Assembly: GCA_900543675.1 (NCBI GenBank)
Contig: UQRY01000002.1
Coordinates: forward strand, 21,796-85,795
Direction of reading: 5' to 3'
DNA length: 64,000 bases
Origin: an uncultured Mycoplasmatota bacterium
GTDB lineage: Bacteria > Bacillota_I > Bacilli_A > RF39 > UBA660
Positions 43,901-52,085 of this stretch are shown here, piece by piece (within the stretch, counting starts at the first letter, position 1; the number at the start of each line of letters is the position of its first letter). The notes under the pieces were generated by a model. It was not told the origin of the DNA and made no database searches. It worked only from the letters and a program-made list of their open reading frames with translations. Made by a program: the position numbers and the translations under genes.

Positions 43901-44225
43901 TATCTAGAAAAAATTTTCTTTTTTCTTGCCTTAAAGTTAGCTTTAGATATTAAAATGTAGTTAAGTAATAAAGAGGGATATTGCCATTAAATGAAGAAAA
44001 ATAGAAAGTTTAGTTCAAAATAAAAAAATAATGGGTTTAAAATAACGGTTTTCTATATTAATTCCAAATAAAATGGAAATCTTAATAATGGGGGTGATTT
44101 TCAAATAGTAATAGAAGAAATCTATAAAGGAATTATATATTAGAAAACACAGAATAATAAAAATAGGAAAAGTACTTGCGAAGGAAAAGAAATAGATTTA
44201 AAATGAAAAATAAGGAGAGATGAAT
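43901..44225 (+). other. Gene-poor gap with ORF debris
   Basis: About 325 bp of very AT-rich sequence without an ORF of significance. A T-rich stretch follows the 1018-aa gene but no stable hairpin is obvious. Short frames near 43990 and 44095 have ribosome-binding-like sequences (GAGGG, GGGGGTG) but stop at once and may be remnants. The last 15 bases hold the AAGGAG site of the next gene. Confidence 0.4.
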
Positions 44226-45101
44226 ATGGAAAAAGCAAAAGTATATTTTACAAGTGAAGTATCACCAGAAAGTGTTGTAAAAATCTATGAAGCATTAGGA
44301 GTAGAATTACCTGGTAAGGTAGCTGTTAAATTACATTCCGGAGAACAGGGCAATCGAAATTATTTACGTCCTGAATTTGTTCAAAAAATGGTGGAAAGAG
44401 TAAATGGAACGGTTGTAGAGTGTAATACGGCTTATGAAGGAGCTAGAAATACAACAGAGAAGCATAAGAAATTGATGGAAGAACATGAGTGGTCAAAATA
44501 TTTCAATGTCGATATCATGGATGAAGAAGGACCAGATATGGAATTAGAAATCCCAAATGGTATTCAAATTAAGAAAAACTATGTTGGTAAACATATGGCT
44601 AATTATGATTCAATGTTGGTATTATCCCATTTTAAAGGTCATGCGATGGGAGGCTTTGGTGGAGCTTTAAAACAATTATCGATCGGTTGTGCATCTTCTT
44701 ATGGAAAAGCATATATTCATGGCGCAGGGGAAGCTAAAGAAAATATATTTGGGACTGATCAAGTAAAATTTGTTACATCGATGGGAGATGCTGCAAGTAG
44801 TGTTCACAAATATTTTAATGGTAATATTGCCTACATTAATGCGATGGTAAATATTTCTATTGATTGTGATTGTGATGGAAATGCTTCTGCCCCTTGTATG
44901 AAGAATATTGGAATTTTAGCAAGCACTGATCCAGTTGCGATTGATCAAGCATGTATTGATATTGTCTATAATAGTACTGATCCGGGTAAGGATAAACTAA
45001 TTCATAGAATCGAAGAGAAAAAAGGATTATATATCATCGATACAGCTGAAAAGTTAAAGACTGGTACTAAAGAATACGAATTAATTAATATTGACAAATA
45101 A
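44226..45101 (+). CDS. DUF362-domain protein
   Basis: 291 aa. Matches the DUF362 layout: KVAVKLHSGEQGNRNYLRPEFVQKMVERVNGTVVECNTAYEGARN, MLVLSHFKGHAMGGFGGALKQLSIGCASSYGKAYIHGAG, and CDCDGNASAPCMKNIGILASTDPVAIDQACIDIV. The clustered cysteines in the last block suggest metal or Fe-S binding. The family is often linked to ferredoxin domains, absent here. AAGGAG is 2 bp before ATG 44220 but 8 bp before ATG 44226, so the latter is chosen. Confidence 0.8.
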   Translation: MEKAKVYFTSEVSPESVVKIYEALGVELPGKVAVKLHSGEQGNRNYLRPEFVQKMVERVNGTVVECNTAYEGARNTTEKHKKLMEEHEWSKYFNVDIMDEEGPDMELEIPNGIQIKKNYVGKHMANYDSMLVLSHFKGHAMGGFGGALKQLSIGCASSYGKAYIHGAGEAKENIFGTDQVKFVTSMGDAASSVHKYFNGNIAYINAMVNISIDCDCDGNASAPCMKNIGILASTDPVAIDQACIDIVYNSTDPGKDKLIHRIEEKKGLYIIDTAEKLKTGTKEYELINIDK

Positions 45102-45107
45102 AATAAC

Positions 45108-45140
45108 AAAAAGAGAAAGCCTAAGAAACTTTCTCTTTTC
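45108..45140 (+). terminator. Terminator after the DUF362 gene
   Basis: AAAAGAGAAAG, 9-nt loop, CTTTCTCTTTT. Confidence 0.85.
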
Positions 45141-45194
45141 CTATACAAACCAAATTGTCTTAATATTCATATTTTATATTAGGTGATAAACAAT

Positions 45195-45842
45195 ATGAAA
45201 AAATTCTATCCGAGTAACTGTTTTATACTAGGACCAACTGGGCCGACAGGGCCTACTGGGCCTAGTAATGGCATTATTGGTCCCACCGGTCCAATGGGAA
45301 TGACGGGTCCAACAGGTCCCACCGGTCCAATGGGAATGACGGGTCCAACAGGTCCCACCGGTCCAACGGGAATGACGGGTCCAACAGGCCCCACCGGGCC
45401 AATCGGAATGACGGGTTCAACGGGCCCAACGGGTCCAGAAATAAATAATAATTATGCTTTATTCCAAAATCAAGATACAGATATTACTTCTGGGACATTG
45501 ATTCCCCTTTCTACGCAGTTTAGTGGCGGAAGTCCAACGATTACAGTAAGTGGCTCAACCATTACTTTACCTAGTCCAGGCACATATTACGTTTCCTTTA
45601 GTTTAACAGGCAGATTAGGCACTACTCAAAATGGAACCATAATTCCAATTATTGGTGGCGCAATCCAAGATCGTTATACTACCATCAATAATACCAATAC
45701 TACTAATCCTGATATCACAATAGAAGATGGAGTTTTAGTTCAAGCACCTAGTACTACTACTATCCAATTCTTCTACAGCGGAAGTACAGATATGTCTAGG
45801 GCTAACTTCTTTGTTTCTGTATTTAAAGTTTCCAACCAATAA
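45195..45842 (+). CDS. Collagen-like protein with C-terminal jelly-roll-like domain
   Basis: 215 aa. After a short start ([10 protein letters not shown]) comes a Gly-Pro-Thr/Gly-Met-Thr triplet region (residues about 12-85), a collagen-type triple helix. The Asn/Thr-rich beta domain that follows ([26 protein letters not shown] ... [15 protein letters not shown] ... [11 protein letters not shown]) resembles the BclA/C1q-like trimeric heads of Bacillus exosporium and other surface filaments. No signal peptide is visible. ATG 45195 follows TAGGTGAT; GTG 45183 lies in that site. Own transcription unit. Confidence 0.85.
   Translation: MKKFYPSNCFILGPTGPTGPTGPSNGIIGPTGPMGMTGPTGPTGPMGMTGPTGPTGPTGMTGPTGPTGPIGMTGSTGPTGPEINNNYALFQNQDTDITSGTLIPLSTQFSGGSPTITVSGSTITLPSPGTYYVSFSLTGRLGTTQNGTIIPIIGGAIQDRYTTINNTNTTNPDITIEDGVLVQAPSTTTIQFFYSGSTDMSRANFFVSVFKVSNQ
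45289..45440 (+). repeat. 36-bp coding repeats of the collagen region
   Basis: A 36-bp unit coding [12 protein letters not shown] is repeated about four times. The first copies are almost identical at DNA level, the last ones have drifted. GC content here is far above the surroundings. Such repeats change copy number by slippage. Confidence 0.85.
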
Positions 45843-45917
45843 AGTATATTCTATTAAGCATGTACAAACAAAATAATATTTGCTAAAATAATGATAATAA
45901 TGTAGGAGGCAAAGGTA

Positions 45918-46127
45918 ATGAAAAGAATTGAATTTATAACTATACAATCTAAAGTAAATGGTTATGGTTTGGGTAAAGGGGTAAAATATATTTTTGAAAA
46001 TTATCGAGATATCATCAAAGAAAAACTAGAACAGGGTTATGAGTATAAAGGATTTCTTCCTGTTGAAATAAGGGGAACAGGAGAAATAGAAAAAATAGAT
46101 TTAATTTTTGAGAGTGTAGAAAGATAA
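45918..46127 (+). CDS. Small DUF4177-like protein
   Basis: 69 aa: KRIEFITIQSK..GYGLGKGVKYIFENYRDIIKEKLEQGYEYKGFLPVEIRGTGEIEKIDLIFE. A strand-helix-strand pattern with a late L..GYEYKGFLPV segment resembles DUF4177 proteins of unknown role. A strong TAGGAGGCAAAGGTA site precedes the ATG. Confidence 0.6.
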   Translation: MKRIEFITIQSKVNGYGLGKGVKYIFENYRDIIKEKLEQGYEYKGFLPVEIRGTGEIEKIDLIFESVER

Positions 46128-46152
46128 CAACTAAATAACAAGGAGTAATTGT

Positions 46153-47019
46153 ATGAAAATTAAATTTATATCTAAAAAACACATTTTTTCGTTAATTAGT
46201 AACTTCGTTTTGGTTTTTTCTTTACTTTCGTTTTTATTAATAATCAGGAGAGAAACGCCAAGTGTAATTTCTGCCAGCGATTTTACCCAATACATGAAAG
46301 AACAAGGCTGTGATATTATTGATGTTCAAGAACAAGCTAACTATCCTGGAGTAGATACTTATTTAAACGTTTCCCAGTCGTGTCCATATTTAGCTAGTTA
46401 TCTTGTTTTTCATGATGAAGCACAACAAGAGATGTTCTTCTCCACTTTAAAGAAAGAAGTATTATCTGCACCCAGCTTTCAATTTTTCACATACACAGAA
46501 ATTCGTTTTCCTAGTTATCAAGAGTATTCAATAACAAGTAACCAATACAAAATGATAACCCAAAATCAAAATTCCATTTTATTTGCTTTCGGTGATATCG
46601 AGGATAAGACTACTATTTTATCATTATTTCAACAATTCAATTATCATTATACCGGTAATATTTTCTATTTACTGGGAATTTTTATCCTCACTTTTCTTTT
46701 GATTTTTCTAGTTAGCTTTTGGAAAATCGAAAAGAAAATAAGAGATAAAGGCTGGATTGTTCTAATTCCATTTTATAATATTGGGTGCTTAACTAAAGAC
46801 ATATTCGGTTCAACTTGGCATGTACTTTTCCTATTTATTCCAATCATAAATATATTCTTTATTTTAACTTTTCTCTATAAACTAGGAAAGGTGTTTAATA
46901 AGAGTAGTTATTATTGTATTGGACTTATGCTCTTACCAACAATTTTCTTACCATTACTTGCTTTTGATGATTCAAAGTACAATATAGATAGAGGTCAAAA
47001 TGAAACCAAATACAATTGA
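46153..47019 (+). CDS. Multi-pass membrane protein, DUF5684-like C-terminus
   Basis: 288 aa. TM1 at about residues 12-35, an exterior domain of about 130 residues (DFTQYMKEQGCDIIDVQEQANYPGVDTYLNVSQSCPYLASYLVFHD), TM2 (FYLLGIFILTFLLIFLVSFW) and then RDKGWIVLIPFYNIGCLTKDIFGSTWHVLFLFIPIINIFFILTFLYKLGKVFNKSSYYCIGLMLLPTIFLPLLAFDDSKY, the DUF5684-type block. Role unknown. It overlaps the start of the next, broken gene by 20 bp. Confidence 0.7.
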   Translation: MKIKFISKKHIFSLISNFVLVFSLLSFLLIIRRETPSVISASDFTQYMKEQGCDIIDVQEQANYPGVDTYLNVSQSCPYLASYLVFHDEAQQEMFFSTLKKEVLSAPSFQFFTYTEIRFPSYQEYSITSNQYKMITQNQNSILFAFGDIEDKTTILSLFQQFNYHYTGNIFYLLGIFILTFLLIFLVSFWKIEKKIRDKGWIVLIPFYNIGCLTKDIFGSTWHVLFLFIPIINIFFILTFLYKLGKVFNKSSYYCIGLMLLPTIFLPLLAFDDSKYNIDRGQNETKYN

Positions 47020-47522
47020 TGAATATATCGCATTAGCTAAAGCGGACATTTATTGACAGTAATCATATTTTTCATTCTTTTATATATTGGTTACCAAGTA
47101 AACTGGTATTATATTGTATGGGGAGATATCTTGTATTGTTAAGAACTATTGAGAGAATATATGTATATTTTAGCTTGAAAAAAATAAAAAAATATCTGAT
47201 AGAAAATTGTTTGTTAGATAAATTAGGTAGTATTGACTTTTGGAATGAACATCATTATTTTTTAACCGCTAATTACATGATTATTATTAAAAAGGAAATC
47301 GTCTATGCCTTTCCTTATTCAGAAATAGAAAAAATAGATAAGAAAAGTAATGTTCATTTACATGGTTCGAATAGTAGAGTAGAAGAATATTTATATATAA
47401 CAACAAAGATCAATGAATTTAAAGTATTAATATCAACAACATTATTAGTGGGGGAAGAGTATAGAGATATTAGTGATTATCTTTTAAATAAGAACCCTAA
47501 TATCAAAGTAAATTCTATTTAG
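47000..47522 (+). pseudogene. Broken membrane-protein gene
   Basis: ATG 47000 begins KPNTIDEYIALAKADIY and stops at 47056. A second frame gives a TM segment (TVIIFFILLYIGYQVNWYYIVWGDILY), and a third, open from 47118, gives LLRTIERIYVYFSLKKIKKYLIENCLLDKLGSIDFWNEHHYFLTANYMIIIKKEIVYAFPYSEIEKI to 47522. Read together they look like one small membrane protein with a soluble C-terminal domain broken by two shifts (near 47055 and 47125). I cannot name the family. Confidence 0.6.
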
Positions 47523-47670
47523 AAAACAAGATATGAGTTAAACAATAATGAGAAAATAACGCTAGTGATTATTGGATTAGTTCTAGTTTTTGCATCTTCT
47601 TTCTTTTCCTTCATATAAAGGGAGAAAAAACTCGATATCAAATAATAATTTAGAAAGGATGGAAGAAAAA
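47523..47670 (+). other. Gap with decayed signal/TM segment
   Basis: The frame NEKITLVIIGLVLVFASSFFSFI (47549-47617) is hydrophobic like a TM segment or signal peptide but has no valid start and ends in a stop. It may be the lost N-terminus of an upstream or downstream gene. Confidence 0.3.
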
Positions 47671-48036
47671 ATGAATAAAGAAAAATTAACACTTTATTTA
47701 ATGATTGGAGAAATAAAATTTAGTGCTACTTTAGAAAATAACGAAACGACAAAAGAATTACTCCAACGCTTACCTTTAGAAATAGAAATGAAAGAATTAA
47801 ATGGTAATGAAAAATATTATTATTTTGATGAGCACTTACCTAGGAATGCCTCTTTAGTAAATAAAATTAATGTAGGCGATATCATGCTATTTGGTGATAA
47901 TTGCCTAGTCATTTTCTATCAGTCTTTTGTAACTTCTTATTCTTATACAAAACTTGGAAAAATAGATAATCCCGATTCATTAGCAGAAGTCCTAGGCTCT
48001 GGTAATATTAAAGTAAAAATAATGAAAGGAAACTGA
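47671..48036 (+). CDS. Cyclophilin-like-fold protein (COG2164 type)
   Basis: 121 aa. LTLYLMIGEIKFSATLENNETTKELLQRLPLEIEMKELNGNEKYYYFDEHLPRNA..VNKINVGDIMLFGDNCLVIFYQSFVTSYSYTKLGKIDNPDSLAEVLGSGNIKVKI is a full Cyclophil_like2 domain. These have a cyclophilin-like barrel but no proven prolyl isomerase activity. Homologues are often lipoproteins; here the signal sequence is missing and only a decayed hydrophobic frame lies upstream. ATG 47671 is chosen; ATG 47659 is too close to the AAAGG site. Confidence 0.75.
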   Translation: MNKEKLTLYLMIGEIKFSATLENNETTKELLQRLPLEIEMKELNGNEKYYYFDEHLPRNASLVNKINVGDIMLFGDNCLVIFYQSFVTSYSYTKLGKIDNPDSLAEVLGSGNIKVKIMKGN

Positions 48037-48048
48037 AAGAAAGGAACA

Positions 48049-48642
48049 ATGAACAAAAATAGAATTAGATATTGTCAACGGGATTTTCATTTGGCAGAAA
48101 TAGAAGAACAACAATTAGACTGGAACTTAGAAAAATATGGTTGTGGTCCAACTTCAATTGCGAATATTTTAATCAATTATGGCTATTCCTTTAATCCTGT
48201 AGATATTGCCAAGAAAATACTATTTGATCGAGAAGGAAAGTTTGATCCTACTTATCTAAGAAATAAAGGAATCCATCCCGAAGGATTAATTTATTGCTTA
48301 AAGCGGTTAATCATAGAAGATAAACTAAATATTTCTTACTGGATTATCCATATCGATTTCTCGCATCCTGACAAACAAAAGAATCAAATAATCAAATGGG
48401 TAAAAGAAGGGAATATGGCAATTATCCATGTCGGCCCTTCGGAAGGAAGTCCACTAACTTTTTCCCAACATGGTCATTACTTAGTGGTTAGTGATGTCGA
48501 TGACGAAGAAAATTTATATGTCATTAATTCTAATGAGATAGGGGATAATCAATTGGGTGTTCCTTTTAGATTCTCCTTGGTAATCGATAATATGCTAGGA
48601 AGAAAAGACTCCTTTCAATTTCTATTCATAAAAAATAACTAA
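48049..48642 (+). CDS. C39-like cysteine peptidase
   Basis: 197 aa. LEKYGCGPTSIANILINYGY carries the catalytic Cys around residue 32 with the G-C-G-P-T-S pattern; HGHYLVVSDVDDEENLYVINSN carries His (about residue 144) and Asn. No signal peptide or transporter domain, so it is a free-standing intracellular papain-like peptidase. The next gene is an amidoligase; such pairs are predicted in the literature on amidoligases to make and trim peptide tags. The start ATG has AAGAAAGGAAC upstream. Confidence 0.75.
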   Translation: MNKNRIRYCQRDFHLAEIEEQQLDWNLEKYGCGPTSIANILINYGYSFNPVDIAKKILFDREGKFDPTYLRNKGIHPEGLIYCLKRLIIEDKLNISYWIIHIDFSHPDKQKNQIIKWVKEGNMAIIHVGPSEGSPLTFSQHGHYLVVSDVDDEENLYVINSNEIGDNQLGVPFRFSLVIDNMLGRKDSFQFLFIKNN

Positions 48643-48655
48643 AAAGTGAATATTT

Positions 48656-48684
48656 TTGCCAAGTGTTATAAAGTATTATATAAT
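48656..48684 (+). promoter_or_regulatory. Promoter of the amidoligase gene
   Basis: TTGCCA (48656-48661), 17-bp spacer, TATAAT (48679-48684). Confidence 0.65.
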
Positions 48685-48686
48685 AA

Positions 48687-48716
48687 GTGACATGTCAAAA
48701 AAGAAAGAAGTGTCAC
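48687..48716 (+). promoter_or_regulatory. Palindrome and hairpin before the amidoligase gene
   Basis: TGACATGTCA (48688-48697) is a 10-bp perfect palindrome right after the -10. GTGACA (48687-48692) is also the reverse complement of TGTCAC (48711-48716), which ends one base before the start codon. The weak purine-rich ribosome-binding site lies in the 18-nt loop. It could be an operator or an RNA hairpin. Confidence 0.4.
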
Positions 48717-48717
48717 G

Positions 48718-50196
48718 ATGAAGAAAAATAATGAGGAAAAGTTTGAAAAGCAATTAGAAGAAATTTTTACTAAAGGGAATCAGTATTACTCTGATCAAGA
48801 AATTATCGAAAGAACGGAAGTAGCCACTAAATATTTAGATAAACGAAGAGAGTATGAATTAAAAAGAAAGATAAAAATATTTTGCGCTTTAACACTTAAA
48901 GATTTTAACTTAAAAATTAAGTGGATAAGAGAATCTTTTTTTAAAACGAAAAACAATACCTTAGTTTATGATTGGCTATCCTTAACTACTATATTAAAAG
49001 CTTCCTCTTTAGAAATACAGGAAATCCTACTAAATAGCCTTCTGTTCAATCATGTCTTTGAAAGAAAACAGGAATCTCTTCCAATCTCTAACTTTCCTCG
49101 TTATGGAGTGGAACTAGAATATTGTTCTTTACAATTTGAAATGATCAGGACATTAGCTACTACCGATCAATTACTAGCCAAGATGATGTATGCTATGAAA
49201 ATACCTGAAGAATTAGTTAGTCAAATTACTAATTGCTTAGTCTTCGAGAAAAAGAACGTTACAACAAAATGGAACCTATCTAAAGAATGTGGCAATGATT
49301 GGACTCCTGAAATATCTTCACCCATTATGACAAATTCCTTAAATGACTTAAATCAATTAAAAGCAGTTTGCATGTTGTTTAAAGAACTAGGCGCTATGAC
49401 GGATGAAGCAACAGGACTACATATTAATATCGATGCTAATTATTTTGAGGGTAATATTACGGCGTTAAAAAACTTGTTAATCATTTGGGGAGAATGTGAA
49501 GAACTATTCTACAAGCTAGCAAGTGGGGATCATAAAAGAATCAGAACTGTGGCCAAACGTTTTTGTTCTCCAATTAAAGATAATATTCAAAAAACATTCC
49601 AAGAAAATCCTACGTTAAAATTAGAAACGAAAGAAGATTTTTATTCTTTTATTTATACTATTCAAGTGCGAAATCGCCTAGAAACGGTATTACGATTAAA
49701 GGGAGTAAATTTAAAAGCTTATGATGATATAGAAACACTTACTGAGTTAGAAAAATATAATCTATTTAAGAAGTCCTTTTCTAAAACAGACTTTTATCAT
49801 TACGGAGTACGCTATACGAGCCTTAATTTTAGTCAGATGAAATGGTATAAAAAAGATAAAGGTAGAATTGAGTTTCGGATATTTGATAATAGCTTATCTT
49901 ATCAAGTGGTTATTGAAAACTTATTATTGATTGCGAGGCTTTGTGAAGTTAGTTTGAATCTTACAAAATCAAATCAAAGACAAAGTCAATTTTTCTTACT
50001 CCAAGAACATGAAGTAAGTGAAGAGGAGAAATTAAACCGACTACTAGATTTATTATTTGATGAAAAACAGATAAAAGAAGTCTTTAAACAACGGTGGCAG
50101 AGAGTAAAAGACGACTCTTTCTACCAACAATTTACAGGTGAAATAGCTACTTTCTCTCATCGTGAATCATCCCATTACTTATCGAAACACTTATAA
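48718..50196 (+). CDS. Amidoligase (Amidoligase_2, glutamine-synthetase-like fold)
   Basis: 492 aa. Core motifs in order: RYGVELEYCSLQFEM at about residue 127 (GVELE metal-binding), PEISSPIMTNSLNDLNQLKAVCMLFKELGA, ATGLHINIDANY (about 231) and KGRIEFRIFDNS (about 383). These define amidoligases of the COOH-NH2 ligase superfamily that use ATP to form amide bonds between peptides, amino acids or amines. An N-terminal helical region of about 120 residues is extra. It has its own promoter but lies 75 bp after the C39-like peptidase gene. Substrate unknown. Confidence 0.8.
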   Translation: MKKNNEEKFEKQLEEIFTKGNQYYSDQEIIERTEVATKYLDKRREYELKRKIKIFCALTLKDFNLKIKWIRESFFKTKNNTLVYDWLSLTTILKASSLEIQEILLNSLLFNHVFERKQESLPISNFPRYGVELEYCSLQFEMIRTLATTDQLLAKMMYAMKIPEELVSQITNCLVFEKKNVTTKWNLSKECGNDWTPEISSPIMTNSLNDLNQLKAVCMLFKELGAMTDEATGLHINIDANYFEGNITALKNLLIIWGECEELFYKLASGDHKRIRTVAKRFCSPIKDNIQKTFQENPTLKLETKEDFYSFIYTIQVRNRLETVLRLKGVNLKAYDDIETLTELEKYNLFKKSFSKTDFYHYGVRYTSLNFSQMKWYKKDKGRIEFRIFDNSLSYQVVIENLLLIARLCEVSLNLTKSNQRQSQFFLLQEHEVSEEEKLNRLLDLLFDEKQIKEVFKQRWQRVKDDSFYQQFTGEIATFSHRESSHYLSKHL

Positions 50197-50216
50197 AGTT
50201 TCCTATGAATAATTCA

Positions 50217-50252
50217 AAAAAGACAGAGCTTCTTTAAGTATCTATCTTTTTT
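50217..50252. terminator. Terminator between convergent genes
   Basis: AAAAAGACAGA pairs (with a G-U pair) with TCTATCTTTTTT around a 13-nt loop; it serves the amidoligase gene and, in the other direction, the dCTP-deaminase-like operon. Confidence 0.65.
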
Positions 50253-51315
50253 TTGCCAATGATTTATATAAAGGGCTACCTAATTGATCTTTATCCATAT
50301 TCTGCATATGTCCTTGATAATGGATAGTATCTTCTCCTTCAGGAGTTAAATAATAAACTTGACAGCATTTAATGTCTTTAGTTAGTAAAATTGGTTTTAC
50401 TGCCCGTATTCCCATATGCCAATATCCTTGATAACCAATAGAACCCATGCCTGCTGAACAGTGTACATGAAGACCAATTCTCCCTAATGAACTTCTACCA
50501 CTTACCATCGGAATTAAATGATAAGTTTCTGTCCATTCATTCGTTCTTCCTAAATAGATTTCATCGGGATAAAGCCATATTCCTTTATCTCCAATTGGAA
50601 TTTTTTCAATAGTATTTTCTTTTTTCATATCTAAGATAGGATCAGTATAAATTCCAACGGTATCATGTAAAGTCAAGTTGACGGAATTAGGATTAATTAA
50701 AATTTTATCCTGAGGGCTAATGAAAATATCTGGATCACTTTTTTGCATTCTATTCTTGATTTCTTCGCCACTTAACATTCCCGATGAATAGATACCACAA
50801 GATTTTTCTTCATCAATCTTTCTTGTTTCATTAGATTTTTCTAAGCTAGGGAAAAAGGTTAAATTCGCAATCTTGATATCCGGATAAATAATGGTTGGTT
50901 TGGTTGCGATAATGCTTAAAAATAAGTGTCCATCAAAATTATCAGTTTTATAGCCATTTGTTAACTCGATACTAACCCCTAAAAGAGATAGTGTTGCTTT
51001 CCCATTCATCACAGGAACAAAACCATGAGTGGTTACTTTTTCTATCGTTTTGGCTAAATATACTTTATGAGGTTGTAAGAGTAATCCTTCTTCTGGAATT
51101 ACTACTTTTCTTAAATTGACTGGCTGATCGTTTAATACTTCATGTAGATAATTACGACTATTTTTGGTATCGATAATATCATAGTCAAAGACATATAAAG
51201 TATTTCCTAATCTTAAATCACAACTATTTGGTTTATTTAAAGCATCTCCTTGTAAGTTTTCAATTACAATATTGCCTAATTCCATCTGTCTTTTTATCTC
51301 TTTACTTGTTAACAT
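50242..51315 (-). CDS. Two tandem dCTP-deaminase/dUTPase-fold domains
   Basis: 357 aa made of two Dcd-like domains. The N-terminal domain (1-170) runs CDLRLGNTLYVFDYDII ... VIPEEGLLLQPHKVYLAKT ... NGKATLSLLGVSIELTNGYKTDNFDGHLFLSI. The C-terminal domain (about 175-350) runs VNLTLHDTVGIY ... GIWLYPDEIYLGRTNE ... SGRSSLGRIGLHVHCSAGMGSIGYQGYWHMGI. The C-terminal one keeps GRSSLGR but has Gly where E. coli Dcd has catalytic Glu138. The N-terminal one has lost both motifs (GKAT, Ser for Glu). The start overlaps the upstream gene's end by 14 bp. Confidence 0.8.
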   Translation of the reverse strand: MLTSKEIKRQMELGNIVIENLQGDALNKPNSCDLRLGNTLYVFDYDIIDTKNSRNYLHEVLNDQPVNLRKVVIPEEGLLLQPHKVYLAKTIEKVTTHGFVPVMNGKATLSLLGVSIELTNGYKTDNFDGHLFLSIIATKPTIIYPDIKIANLTFFPSLEKSNETRKIDEEKSCGIYSSGMLSGEEIKNRMQKSDPDIFISPQDKILINPNSVNLTLHDTVGIYTDPILDMKKENTIEKIPIGDKGIWLYPDEIYLGRTNEWTETYHLIPMVSGRSSLGRIGLHVHCSAGMGSIGYQGYWHMGIRAVKPILLTKDIKCCQVYYLTPEGEDTIHYQGHMQNMDKDQLGSPLYKSLAKKR

Positions 51316-51856
51316 CTGACTTCACCAATACTTTCTGTTTCTGTTCATACTCGGTATAGAGCCTAGAAGCTGTTGGCTCCACTTGCCCAAAATATTTTCC
51401 ACGATATTTATTCTTATCATCACCAATTAATGGATAATAATAAACTCGCCCAATTGGCATATTTTTATATACTCTAGTTGGATTATTACAGACAATCTCT
51501 AATGTCCAAGTGCCTTCGAATCCATTATCTCCAAACCCAGCAGTGACATGAATTTCCATACCTACTGCAGCTAACTCTTCTGTTCCCGCTAAAAGAGGAA
51601 CAAATCCATATGTCTTGGTAAACTCTAAAGTTCTACCAATATAAAGTTCATTTGGCTTTAAGATTAACCCTTCATCAGGAATTATAATTTCTTTGGTAGG
51701 TGTAGAATTAGTAATACTTAAAAATGGTGCATCATAGACTTTGACAGAGTCACCAAGTGTTACTTCAATAAAATTCTCTTCTAAATGATCATTACTATTA
51801 TCTACATATATACTTTTTCTAGTTATTTCTTCTTTAATTGCTTCTTTACTTAACAT
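51302..51856 (-). CDS. dCTP-deaminase/dUTPase-fold protein retaining the catalytic Glu
   Basis: 184 aa, one Dcd-like domain: FIEVTLGDSVKVYDAPF, IIPDEGLILKPNELYIGRTLEFT, AGTEELAAVGMEIHVTAGFGDNGFEGTWTLEI. The Glu of TLEI corresponds to the catalytic Glu of dCTP deaminase, but the GRSSLAR motif is replaced by GTEELAA. With the downstream two-domain protein it gives exactly three domains, the number in a Dcd or dUTPase trimer. ATG 51856 is set by GGAGGAGG 6 bp upstream; an extension to 51883 is rejected. Confidence 0.8.
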   Translation of the reverse strand: MLSKEAIKEEITRKSIYVDNSNDHLEENFIEVTLGDSVKVYDAPFLSITNSTPTKEIIIPDEGLILKPNELYIGRTLEFTKTYGFVPLLAGTEELAAVGMEIHVTAGFGDNGFEGTWTLEIVCNNPTRVYKNMPIGRVYYYPLIGDDKNKYRGKYFGQVEPTASRLYTEYEQKQKVLVKSDVNK

Positions 51857-52055
51857 ATAAACCTCCTCCAAAAATTTTAACAAAGATCATATCAAATAAC
51901 AATCGAAATTAAGAAAATTATTTAACAATATGAGTATTAAAGGTTACTGCTCAGCCATAAATAGAAAATTTTATATCCCAAAAGTAAAAAAATATGACTT
52001 TCTAAGTTTTTACAAATGTTTTTTTGTAAGAGCTAAAGACTTTTTGTTAGGAATT

Positions 52056-52064
52056 TGATACAAT
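52056..52064 (+). promoter_or_regulatory. Extended -10 of the ClpX-like gene
   Basis: TGATACAAT is an extended -10 (TGn plus TACAAT), 22 bp before the start codon, preceding GGGGGGAG. Confidence 0.4.
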
Positions 52065-52085
52065 CCTTTTTAGGGGGGAGAAATT

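Noticed and set aside
45206..45394. Minus-strand ORF rich in Gly-Pro-Val
   Set aside because: It is the antisense of the collagen repeats and has no ribosome-binding site.
45289..45440. CRISPR-like regular direct repeats
   Set aside because: The repeats are in frame, encode Gly-x-y triplets and have no unique spacers; they are the collagen region of a gene.
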